From the NCBI GenBank assembly GCA_938005545.1, contig CALKXV010000053.1, positions 62,001-126,000 of the forward strand: a stretch of DNA of 64,000 bases, given 5' to 3'. This document shows, piece after piece, positions 27,867-34,941 of this stretch; position 1 is the stretch's first letter, and every line of letters begins with the position of its first letter. Below the pieces are notes generated by a model. That model saw only the letters and a list, made by a program, of their open reading frames with translations. It ran no database searches and had not been told where the DNA came from. The translations under genes and the position numbers were made by a program. The stretch is from an uncultured Paracoccaceae bacterium (GTDB lineage: Bacteria > Pseudomonadota > Alphaproteobacteria > Rhodobacterales > Rhodobacteraceae).

Positions 27867-29030
27867 ATGAAGCTTTATCTTTTGGCCGGTGAACCCTCAG
27901 GCGACAAGCTCGGCGCAGCCCTGATCAAAGGATTGAAAACGCTCGATCCAACGCTGGACCTGAAAGGCGTTGCAGGCCCCGAAATGCAAGCCGAAGGCAT
28001 GGACAGCCTCTTTCCCATGGATGATCTCAGCGTCATGGGCCTGACCGAAGTGCTGCCAAAATACCCCGAACTCAAACGCCGTTTGAATGAAGCCACGGCA
28101 GATTGCCTGAACTGGCAACCGGACGCATTGATCACCATTGACGTGCCGGATTTCTCGCTCCGCCTCGCCAAAGCCGTGCGCGCGCAAAACCCGACCATCA
28201 AAACCATCCACTATGTGGCCCCGTCCGTTTGGGCCTGGCGGGCAGGGCGCGCCAACAGGATGGCCCGCCACATCGACCACGTGCTGGCCCTGTTGCCGTT
28301 CGAACCACCTTTCATGGAGGCCGCAGGCATGACCTGCGATTTCACCGGCCATCCTGTCGTCGCAGCGCCCCGCGCCACGGATCAAGACGCCCAAACCTTC
28401 CGTCAGGAAACAGGCATCCACGACGCGCCCATGATCCTTGTTCTGCCGGGATCGCGGCGAAACGAAGTTGCGCGCCTTGCCCCAACTTTCGGCGAAGCGC
28501 TTCGCCACACAATCGCGCAACACCCGAAGGCCCATGTTGTGGTTCCCGCCGCGGCCCCCGTCGCCTCGGCGGTGATCGAAGCCACCCAAAACTGGCCGGC
28601 AAATCTTACCGTTCTCGACCCCCGCGACGATCCAAACGCCGAAACCCGCAAAGCCGCCGCTTTCAAAGCCGCTGATGTTGCCTTGGCCGCCTCTGGCACC
28701 GTGTCGCTGGAACTGGCTGCCAATGGAACGCCTATGGTCATCGCCTATGACATGAGCTGGCTCACATGGCAGATCATGTCGCGCATGGTCAAAATCGACA
28801 CCGTGACACTGATCAACCTGATCACCGAAACCAAAACCGTGCCTGAGTTCCTGGGCCCCGCCTGTAAACCGGACGCCATCGCAAACGCTTTGAAAGACCT
28901 TCTCACCAACAAAAGTGCCCAATCCGCCCAAAAAGACGCAATGGCCAAAGCCATGGAAACTCTGGGCGAAGGCCAAGCCCCCCCCGGCCTCCGCGCCGCC
29001 CGTTCCGTCATGAAGGTGCTGGCGGGTTAA
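27867..29030 (+). CDS. lpxB: lipid A disaccharide synthase
   Basis: LpxB condenses lipid X with UDP-2,3-diacylglucosamine to the lipid A disaccharide at the inner membrane. The 387-residue GT19 enzyme has LAGEPSGDKLGAALI at the N terminus, the YVAPSVWAWR motif, TGHPVVAAPR, LPGSRRNEVARLAP, and the donor-site AASGTVSLELAANGTPMVIAY (in parts). The ATG at 27867 gives the conserved start; upstream in-frame sequence overlaps lpxI. It is the last gene of the envelope cluster. No lpxD is present in the cluster. Confidence 0.96.
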   Translation: MKLYLLAGEPSGDKLGAALIKGLKTLDPTLDLKGVAGPEMQAEGMDSLFPMDDLSVMGLTEVLPKYPELKRRLNEATADCLNWQPDALITIDVPDFSLRLAKAVRAQNPTIKTIHYVAPSVWAWRAGRANRMARHIDHVLALLPFEPPFMEAAGMTCDFTGHPVVAAPRATDQDAQTFRQETGIHDAPMILVLPGSRRNEVARLAPTFGEALRHTIAQHPKAHVVVPAAAPVASAVIEATQNWPANLTVLDPRDDPNAETRKAAAFKAADVALAASGTVSLELAANGTPMVIAYDMSWLTWQIMSRMVKIDTVTLINLITETKTVPEFLGPACKPDAIANALKDLLTNKSAQSAQKDAMAKAMETLGEGQAPPGLRAARSVMKVLAG

Positions 29031-29389
29031 GACAGAAGCTGGTCATGGTTTTTTAGGCCCGGGACTTTGCAGTCCTTGGGTTTTAGGATAAAAAACAACG
29101 ACCGCCAAATTAAAAGGCTCATCGTTTTGGAGCATCCAGACCTATACGTTTTGAGGCATGACGAAACGATTTGGAACCAGTAAGGAAAGTCTCAGGGACG
29201 CAAGGACCCTCCGTTGACCGAAAATGGGCGAGCTCAAGCGCTTAAGCAAAAAACGTTCCTCGAATCCATCCCAATCATTCCCACAAAGAAATTCGCAAAC
29301 CCACAGGGTAGAGCTGTTCAAACGACAGGCTTAGCGCTTTGAATGGCCCCCAAAGCGTCCCGCTTTTAACCTGAGACTTAGCCAAATAG
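29031..29389. other. gene-free stretch before transposase relic
   Basis: About 360 bases between lpxB and the transposase relic have no gene I can support. The composition is more A-rich than the neighbours. No terminal inverted repeats or target duplications for the relic were seen, and no hairpin strong enough to call as the lpxB terminator. Confidence 0.4.
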
Positions 29390-29685
29390 CTCTATCGCTC
29401 GCTGACATGGGATCGAGGCTCGGAGATGACCGGACATGCGACGTTCACCTTGGCACCTAAAATCGACGTCTATTTTTGCGATCCTCAGTCTCCTTGGCAA
29501 AGGGGCAGCAACGAAAACACCAACCGGTTGCTTCGCCAGTTCTTCCCCAAAGGCATTGACATATCGGGCTTTAGCTAAGCCAAACTGAGTGCAGTCGCCC
29601 GCCAACTAAACGATCGCCCGAGAAAACCTTGCAATACCAAAACCCGGCAGAGAAATTTGAAGCCTGTGTTGCGGCGATCCGTTGA
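29390..29685 (+). pseudogene. IS30-family transposase relic, C-terminal part
   Basis: The + strand reads [16 protein letters not shown], then [20 protein letters not shown] and [16 protein letters not shown], the C-terminal DDE core of IS30-type transposases, including the Asp of TWDRG and the catalytic Glu of GSNENTN. The frame is broken twice: an in-frame TAA follows GFS (near 29573), and a one-base frameshift follows NDRPRK before TLQYQNPAEKF, ending at TGA 29683-29685. The N-terminal HTH and first catalytic Asp are missing. It is a dead remnant; no partner inverted repeats were identified. Confidence 0.85.
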
Positions 29686-29764
29686 AATCACAGCCGCAAT
29701 GCCGACATTCGAAATTCTAACGCGAATTTCGGCAGCGCAGCGCAGCGCAAATCCATCAGCCGCG

Positions 29765-29995
29765 TCACTTTCCGATGCGTGCTTTGCGGCCTCCTCGGCG
29801 GCCGGGGAGGAGGGATTTTCTGGTGGGAAGATCTTCCATGACGGCGCGGCGGGCGTCGGGCGAAAGTTTGCTCCAGATGGTGATTTCTTCGCCCGTTCGA
29901 TGACAACCCACGCAGATTTTGGCATCCGGATGGATCAGGCAGATGTTGACGCAGGGGCTTTCGATTTCGTCGCGCTTCCAGATGTCGTCGCTCAT
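29765..29995 (-). CDS. DUF1289 cysteine-motif protein
   Basis: The 76-residue product has the DUF1289 pattern SPCVNICLIHPDAKICVGCHRTGEEITIW (read in parts): four cysteines spaced C-x3-C-x8-C-x2-C, followed by the conserved GEEI.W block. The cysteines suggest metal or iron-sulfur binding, which is inferred, not shown. The tail is basic (KSLLPGRRGGRKARIGK). The start overlaps the ruvX stop (ATGA), a common alphaproteobacterial pairing. The function of the family is unknown to me. Confidence 0.85.
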   Translation of the reverse strand: MSDDIWKRDEIESPCVNICLIHPDAKICVGCHRTGEEITIWSKLSPDARRAVMEDLPTRKSLLPGRRGGRKARIGK

Positions 29996-30465
29996 GTTGC
30001 CTCCAGATGGCCAAGGCGATCCAGCGCGCCTTGCAGGATATAACTGGCAGCCACGTGGTCGATGACTTCCGAGCGGCGCTTGCGGGATGTGTCGGCTTCC
30101 AGCAACGCGCGTTCGGCAGCGACCGTCGACAGACGTTCGTCCCAGAATGCAATCGGCAGGTCTGTGCGGGCCGACAGGTTGCGGGCAAAGGCACGGGTAG
30201 CCTGGCAGCGCGGGCCTTCCGAGCCGTCCATATTCAGGGGTAAACCAAGCACGATGCCTTTGATGTCGCGGTTGGTGCAGATGGCCAGAAGCGCATCGGC
30301 GTCCTTGCCGAACTTGGTGCGTTTGATGGTTTCAATCGGGCTGGCCACGGACCGCAACCCGTCCGAAACCGCAACGCCAATGGTGACTGTACCCAAGTCC
30401 AACCCGGTCAGAGCGCCTGCGCGGGGCAGGTGTTCTGCGAAGTCTGCGATGTCATCGAGGACCAT
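29992..30465 (-). CDS. ruvX: putative pre-16S rRNA nuclease / RuvX
   Basis: The 157-residue YqgF-type RNase H-fold protein has the N-terminal catalytic motif GLDLGTVTIGVAVSD, the central GIVLGLPLNMDGSEG and the C-terminal WDERLSTVAAERALLEAD and DHVAASYILQGAL blocks with the acidic metal residues. Family members process the 5' end of 16S rRNA and have been proposed as Holliday-junction resolvases. It adjoins ccmI upstream (one-base overlap region at 30465) and DUF1289 downstream (ATGA). Confidence 0.93.
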   Translation of the reverse strand: MVLDDIADFAEHLPRAGALTGLDLGTVTIGVAVSDGLRSVASPIETIKRTKFGKDADALLAICTNRDIKGIVLGLPLNMDGSEGPRCQATRAFARNLSARTDLPIAFWDERLSTVAAERALLEADTSRKRRSEVIDHVAASYILQGALDRLGHLEAT

Positions 30466-31673
30466 TATTCAAGGCCTGCGTCGATCCCGGCGCGAAAGAT
30501 GAAACGCATGGCATCTTCGCTTTCACCGTAGACCTGCTTGGCTTCGTTATAGATCAGGCGCGCACGATCTTCGTCGCCCAAAACGGTCAGCGCGCGAACA
30601 AGTTGCATCCATTCTTCGGGCGAGCCGCCTTCGGTTGCAAGGCGTTCTGAAAGCCCGTCGACCATGCCGCGGATCATGTTTTGGCGGTCTTCTTCGCTCA
30701 TCTCACTGGCGGCAGCGATAGCGTCACCATCGGGACCACGAAGCTCTTGCGGTTGATAGTTGACGCCGGCATTGGCGGCGATTGCGGGCATTTCGGCGCG
30801 GATTGTTTGAACCCATGGCGCGTTTGAACGACTTTCATCCAGCAAGCGTTGCCAGATCGGGAATGTGCGATCAGGGCGGCCGCTTTGAGCGTGGAACAGG
30901 CCAAGGAAATAGCGGCCAAATCCGTTCTGCGGGTCTGCGGCAAGAAGACGGCGCAAATAGGTTTCGGCTTCGGGCGAGATATACCCACCTGCGGCAAAGG
31001 TCATGGTTTCAACCGCTACGGCCAGATCGTTCGGGGTGGCGTCTTCGCCTTTGACAGCGATCAAATGTTCCTGTGCCTTGCGGGAGTCAACGAAATTGCC
31101 AAGGCGCGCCTCGTTTCGGGCCAAGAGCATCAGTCCAGGAATATCATCCGGGCGGTCGGCCAGGACAGTGCGCAACTCGTCCATCAGTTCCATAAAGCCG
31201 TCTTCGACTTCAGGTGGAGTGGGCAAAAGGTCTTTGGCGGCAGTTTCGGCTTCGGTTTGGCTGGGGCGATTGGCGACGGCAATTTCGATGTTGGCCAGCC
31301 GTGTTGCGATAGGCAGGTCGCGGACCCCTGGTGCGCCGAGTGTTGAGTAAAGCCCAAAACCCCCGATCAGAAGTACGACGGGGATCAAAACAACGGCGAA
31401 CCCACGACCTCCTTGTTTGGCGGTTGTTGCTGTTTCGACCCGTTTGTCGGCCTCAAGCAATCGGCGCGACACTTCCAGCCGAACGGCTTCGGCTTCGACA
31501 TCGTTCAAAACGCCACGGGCGCGGTCGCGTTCGACTTCGTCCAGTTGATCGCGGTAGACGGATAAGTCTGACATCGAGGCGCTGATTTCCCCGGGGCGGC
31601 CGCGCCAAAGGGCCAGCAGCATCAACGCGGCTACAATCCCTGAAATCAGTACTGCTACGATCCAAAATACCAT
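30465..31673 (-). CDS. ccmI: cytochrome c maturation protein CcmI
   Basis: CcmI (CycH) is the apocytochrome c chaperone of system I cytochrome c maturation. The 402-residue product has an N-terminal membrane helix (FWIVAVLISGIVAALMLLALW), a cytoplasmic segment with the family-typical DLSVYRDQLDEVERDRARG, a second membrane helix (VVLIPVVLLIGGFGLYS) and a periplasmic TPR-like domain to the C terminus. ATG at 31673 is preferred; an in-frame GTG at 31682 would add three residues. Other ccm genes are not in the window. It precedes ruvX without a gap. Confidence 0.9.
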   Translation of the reverse strand: MVFWIVAVLISGIVAALMLLALWRGRPGEISASMSDLSVYRDQLDEVERDRARGVLNDVEAEAVRLEVSRRLLEADKRVETATTAKQGGRGFAVVLIPVVLLIGGFGLYSTLGAPGVRDLPIATRLANIEIAVANRPSQTEAETAAKDLLPTPPEVEDGFMELMDELRTVLADRPDDIPGLMLLARNEARLGNFVDSRKAQEHLIAVKGEDATPNDLAVAVETMTFAAGGYISPEAETYLRRLLAADPQNGFGRYFLGLFHAQSGRPDRTFPIWQRLLDESRSNAPWVQTIRAEMPAIAANAGVNYQPQELRGPDGDAIAAASEMSEEDRQNMIRGMVDGLSERLATEGGSPEEWMQLVRALTVLGDEDRARLIYNEAKQVYGESEDAMRFIFRAGIDAGLE

Positions 31674-31849
31674 ACCCCTCACTTAATGCGCCTTGTCGGG
31701 AACGGAAAGGGGGGTCGCGAAGGTGTGAGTGTCGCGAAAATGCGATGTGGTGCCGCTTGTCGGCAGGTGGAATTTGCGAAAGTCTAGGACAGATAACCAG
31801 CGCTGATCCTTACACGACGCAAAGGTGCAGCCAATCGAGTGGGAAAGCC

Positions 31850-33094
31850 ATGGGCCGCTATTCAGTTTTTGCCATCGCCCGCGAGGCATTTCGGGACCAT
31901 TCCGGCTGGACCCGCGCCTGGGGCAACCCTGCGCCGAAAAAGCGCTATGATGCGATCATTATCGGGGCTGGCGGGCATGGGCTGGCCACGGCGTATTATC
32001 TGGGCAAAAACCACGGGCTGAAAAACGTCGCCATTCTTGAAAAAGGTTGGTTGGGCGGCGGCAATACCGGGCGGAATACGACGATTATTCGGTCGAACTA
32101 TCTTCAGGACCCATCGGCGGCGATCTATGAAAAGGCGCGGGGGCTTTACGAGGATCTGAGCCAGGAATTGAACTACAACGTTATGTTTTCACCGCGCGGC
32201 GTGCTGATGCTGGCCCAGACAGAACACGAGATCCGTGGCTATAAGCGCACGGCCTATGCCAATGCGTTGCAAGGTGTGTCGACCGAATTTGTTGGCCCCA
32301 AACGTGTGAAAGAGCTGTGCCCGATCATGGAAATTCGCGGTCCGCGATATCCCGTTCTGGGGGCCTTGTGGCAACCACGCGGCGGCACAGCACGCCATGA
32401 TGCGGTGGCTTGGGGGTACGCGCGGAAATGTTCCGAAATGGGCATGGATGTCATTCAGCAATGCGAGGTGACGGGCGTTCGCACGGAACGTGGCAAGGTT
32501 GTCGGCGTCAGCACCACCAAGGGTGACATTGAGTGTGCCAAGCTTGGGATTGTGGTTGCCGGACATTCGGGCCATGTGGCCGATATGGCGGGCTTCCGGC
32601 TTCCGATTGACAGCGTCGCCCTTCAGGCTTTGGTGTCTGAGCCGGTGAAACCTTGCATGGATGTGGTTGTGATGGCCAACACCGTGCATGGGTATATGAG
32701 CCAATCCGACAAAGGTGAGATGGTGATTGGCGGCGGTACGGACGGGTTCAACAACTATACCCAACGTGGTTCGTTCCATCACATCGAAGAAACCGTGCGC
32801 GCTTTGTGCGAAACCTTCCCGATGATCTCGCGGCTGAAGATGTTGCGGCAATGGGGCGGGATCGTGGATATCACAGGGGACCGTTCGCCGATCCTGTCAA
32901 AGACGCCGGTTGAAGGTGTGTTCATCAACTGCGGTTGGGGTACGGGCGGCTTCAAGGCGATCCCGGGATCCGGTTGGGGCTTTGCCGAGCTTATGGCCAA
33001 GGGCGAAAGCCCGTTAACGGCAGAGTTCGGACTGGATCGGTTCCGCGAAGGGCGGTTCATTGATGAAAGCGTGGCTGCGGGGGTGGCGCATTGA
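31850..33094 (+). CDS. soxB: sarcosine oxidase beta subunit
   Basis: SoxB is the catalytic flavin subunit of heterotetrameric sarcosine oxidase, which demethylates sarcosine to glycine and feeds methyl groups to tetrahydrofolate. The 414-residue protein has the FAD-binding GAGGHG at residues 39-44, the covalent-flavin region, LEKGWLGGGNTGRNTTIIRSNY (in parts) and the late WGGIVDITGDRSPILSKTP and WGTGGFKAIPGSG motifs. ATG at 31850 follows GTGGGAAAG. It is followed not by soxD but by about 1.5 kb of unrelated small genes, then soxD-soxA-soxG. Confidence 0.97.
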   Translation: MGRYSVFAIAREAFRDHSGWTRAWGNPAPKKRYDAIIIGAGGHGLATAYYLGKNHGLKNVAILEKGWLGGGNTGRNTTIIRSNYLQDPSAAIYEKARGLYEDLSQELNYNVMFSPRGVLMLAQTEHEIRGYKRTAYANALQGVSTEFVGPKRVKELCPIMEIRGPRYPVLGALWQPRGGTARHDAVAWGYARKCSEMGMDVIQQCEVTGVRTERGKVVGVSTTKGDIECAKLGIVVAGHSGHVADMAGFRLPIDSVALQALVSEPVKPCMDVVVMANTVHGYMSQSDKGEMVIGGGTDGFNNYTQRGSFHHIEETVRALCETFPMISRLKMLRQWGGIVDITGDRSPILSKTPVEGVFINCGWGTGGFKAIPGSGWGFAELMAKGESPLTAEFGLDRFREGRFIDESVAAGVAH

Positions 33095-33405
33095 TGGCTG
33101 ATATACCCACGAAAAAAGACGAAAATGAATTTGCTGCGGTTCTTCGTGATATGGCCGATAGATCCAAGGCTGAAGTCGAATACAATCCAACCCGATTCCG
33201 CCAGATGCTTGCGGCGTATGGTGGATTTGAAACCGCGCATCGACTTCTTTCAAAGAAGGAGCCAAGCGATGGTTTTACCAACATGGTTCTCGCGGGACGT
33301 ATAGATTTAACTATGGAGTGTCTTGTCCAAAGCCCGCGATGGAATCGGTTTTTTGATCCTAATGAACTCGCTAACGCCCATTCGCTTACGGGTGGAAAAT
33401 GCTAA
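33094..33405 (+). CDS. hypothetical protein inserted after soxB
   Basis: The 103-residue product starts on the soxB stop (TGATG). Its core, YNPTRFRQMLAAYGGFETAHRLL followed by PSDGFTNMVLAGRIDLTMECLV (in parts) and W-RFFDPNELANAH, matches a widespread small-domain pattern I recall as a stand-alone hypothetical or as an appendage of larger nucleic-acid enzymes; I know no function. The N terminus is charged. Codon use is less GC-biased than soxB. It is not a known sarcosine oxidase component, so its placement inside the operon suggests insertion. Confidence 0.75.
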   Translation: MADIPTKKDENEFAAVLRDMADRSKAEVEYNPTRFRQMLAAYGGFETAHRLLSKKEPSDGFTNMVLAGRIDLTMECLVQSPRWNRFFDPNELANAHSLTGGKC

Positions 33406-33426
33406 AATTTTACATGCAAGTTGGTA

Positions 33427-33447
33427 CCGTTCCGCGTAGCGGGACGG
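33427..33447. repeat. GC-rich hairpin
   Basis: CCGTTCCGC (33427-33435) pairs with GCGGGACGG (33439-33447), with one G-T wobble and a 3-base loop GTA or similar. No T tract follows, so it is not a canonical intrinsic terminator; it could be a REP-like element or mRNA-stabilising structure. Confidence 0.5.
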
Positions 33448-33459
33448 ATTGCGCCCAAA

Positions 33460-33475
33460 CCGCCCCCGGGGGCGG
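33460..33475. repeat. 16-bp perfect GC palindrome
   Basis: CCGCCCCCGGGGGCGG reads the same on both strands. It sits 12 bases after the preceding hairpin and is flanked by GCGCCC (33451-33456) and GGGCGC (33474-33479), giving alternative pairings. Confidence 0.55.
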
Positions 33476-33859
33476 GCGCAAACGCCCACCCCGCGGTTCA
33501 AGCGCAACCCTTTGTTGCAATACAAAACATCGGGGAAGGATCTTTTTGCAAATAACACCGACCGAGCCCAACACAGCCATCCACACACACACAAAGCTCA
33601 CTCATCACTGTCGCCTTACCGTGTCGGGCCCGGTCGATAGTTTCTATATGGGAACTAATTACCCGCTATTGAGTAGCTGTATGGAAACAATCTGTTCCAG
33701 CGATTTCGGCCAGCTTCCCATTGACGGCTCGGCTGGAACCAGCGCATTGCGCACTGCCAAATCCGCAGGTTTTGGCCGAATTAAAGGACATCCGAAGACA
33801 ATGCATGATCTTACTGCTGCACCATGTTTCTCTCAATTCCATAGAGAGGAGCACAGACA

Positions 33860-34093
33860 ATGTCAGACTACTACTCTTACCGCGATCCAAAACGTGCCGA
33901 TCAACACCGGGGCACGGTGGATTACTCACAGTCTTCGAGCAGCGCTTGGATTTGGGCGCTTGTCCTGCTTGTGGCACTGGTCGCGCTTATCGCGATTGGC
34001 ACAGCGGGCCCTGTTGAAGATGGCACAGATTTGGCGCCCCCTGCCGCACCTGCGCCAGCAACCACAGTGGTTCCGCAAACCCTCGACCAATAA
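33860..34093 (+). CDS. small membrane protein, 77 residues
   Basis: The product has a hydrophilic N terminus (MSDYYSYRDPKRADQHRGTV), a Ser-rich linker, one membrane helix (WIWALVLLVALVALIAIG) and a Pro/Ala-rich tail. A good ribosome site AGAGAGGAG lies just upstream of the ATG at 33860. The topology is most likely N-in with the tail in the periplasm. The protein is not part of sarcosine oxidase; I do not recognise a function. It is followed by an exported protein with no clear start codon. Confidence 0.7.
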   Translation: MSDYYSYRDPKRADQHRGTVDYSQSSSSAWIWALVLLVALVALIAIGTAGPVEDGTDLAPPAAPAPATTVVPQTLDQ

Positions 34094-34154
34094 CAAATCA
34101 TACGATCGTTCAACTGGCGGCGGCCTTCGGGCTGCCGTCATTGTCGCGCTTGGC

Positions 34155-34607
34155 ATGGGCATGGGCACGCCGGCGTTTGCCCAAGTGACGCCATTTGCAG
34201 AAGTCTCGGGATACAACATCGCGCAGGTCGAAGATTCTGCGGTGTGCTTTGCGGCGATCCAATTGCCATCCGAAAACGGCGACGAGATGCTTTACACCTA
34301 TTATCAGGCGCAGGCCGGTCAACGCTGGCATGTAGCGGGTTATGTGGAATCCGTCTTTAGTGTCGAGAGCGTCGTGGTCAATCTCAGCGTCGATGGTGTG
34401 GAAACGCTCTCGCGCGAAACCGAAACGCGGGACGGGGACTTTATGTTTCCTTTCGAAACGCTTGATGAAATCCAAACCCACGAAACGCTGGTCAAAAGCG
34501 GTGACACCATGGTGATCAAGGTTGGTGACACGGACAGTCTGGCTGTGCCTTTGTGGGACTACCGCGCGGCTTTGGCTGCGGTTCAATCCTGTTTGAAACA
34601 GGTCTGA
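34155..34607 (+). CDS. exported hypothetical protein, start uncertain
   Basis: The frame ending at 34607 encodes about 140 residues of a plausible secreted protein: after the hydrophobic stretch AAVIVALGMGMGTPAFAQ it continues VTPFAEVSGYNIAQVEDSAVCF, several beta-like segments and a terminal QSCLKQV, with two cysteines that could pair. The hydrophobic stretch looks like a signal peptide, but there is no ATG, GTG or TTG before it; the first in-frame ATG (34155) leaves only 14 residues ahead of the mature part. Either a rare start (ATT at 34140) is used or the 5' end has been lost or frameshifted. It ends ten bases before soxD. Function unknown. Confidence 0.55.
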   Translation: MGMGTPAFAQVTPFAEVSGYNIAQVEDSAVCFAAIQLPSENGDEMLYTYYQAQAGQRWHVAGYVESVFSVESVVVNLSVDGVETLSRETETRDGDFMFPFETLDEIQTHETLVKSGDTMVIKVGDTDSLAVPLWDYRAALAAVQSCLKQV

Positions 34608-34617
34608 GGGTGCGCCC

Positions 34618-34941
34618 GTGTTGATCTTGAGCTGTCCTTATTGTGGCGTGGCGTGCGATGAAACCGAATTGCAGCCGGGCGGCGAAGCGCATTTGACGCG
34701 GTTTGGCCCCGATGCAAGCGACGCCGATTTTGAGGGCTATCTGTTCCGGCGAAAGAACCCGCGCGGTGTGCATTTCGAGCGTTGGCGTCATGCCTATGGC
34801 TGCGGCAAGTGGTTTCATGCCGCGCGCCATACTGTGACGCTGGAGGTTTTCGGAACCTATCCTGCGCAGGTCACTGAGCCGCCGCCCGACATTTTGGATG
34901 CGATTGCCGCCAAAGTACCCGGTTGGGAGCCGAGTTCATGA
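34618..34941 (+). CDS. soxD: sarcosine oxidase delta subunit
   Basis: SoxD is the small zinc-binding structural subunit of heterotetrameric sarcosine oxidase. The 107-residue product has CPYCG (Cys6, Cys9) near the N terminus, a further Cys at 13, the R-G-HFERWRHAYGCGKWFHAARHT block with the remaining Cys/His ligands, and the family tail. The start is GTG at 34618. The stop overlaps soxA as ATGA. It is separated from soxB by about 1.5 kb of unrelated genes. Confidence 0.95.
   Translation: MLILSCPYCGVACDETELQPGGEAHLTRFGPDASDADFEGYLFRRKNPRGVHFERWRHAYGCGKWFHAARHTVTLEVFGTYPAQVTEPPPDILDAIAAKVPGWEPSS

Larger units (their letters stand above)
33406..33859. other. non-coding stretch with GC hairpins in sox operon
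   Basis: These 450 bases have no supportable gene. Two strong structures lie near the left end: a 9-bp stem at 33427-33435 / 33439-33447 with a 3-base loop, and a 16-bp perfect palindrome at 33460-33475 nested in a GCGCCC/GGGCGC arm pair. The rest includes a (CA)-rich tract near 33585-33597. It would be expected to separate soxB transcription from soxD-A-G unless promoters lie within. Confidence 0.5.

Noticed and set aside
33460-33475. Palindrome considered as a replication or attachment site
   Set aside because: No integrase, repeat cluster, DnaA boxes or duplicated flank accompany it, so it is reported only as a structure.
33399-34154. N-terminal 250 codons of a 402-codon + strand frame
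   Set aside because: The frame runs through the hairpins and out of frame through the 77-residue membrane gene. Only the part after about 34120 looks like protein, so the long gene was not called.
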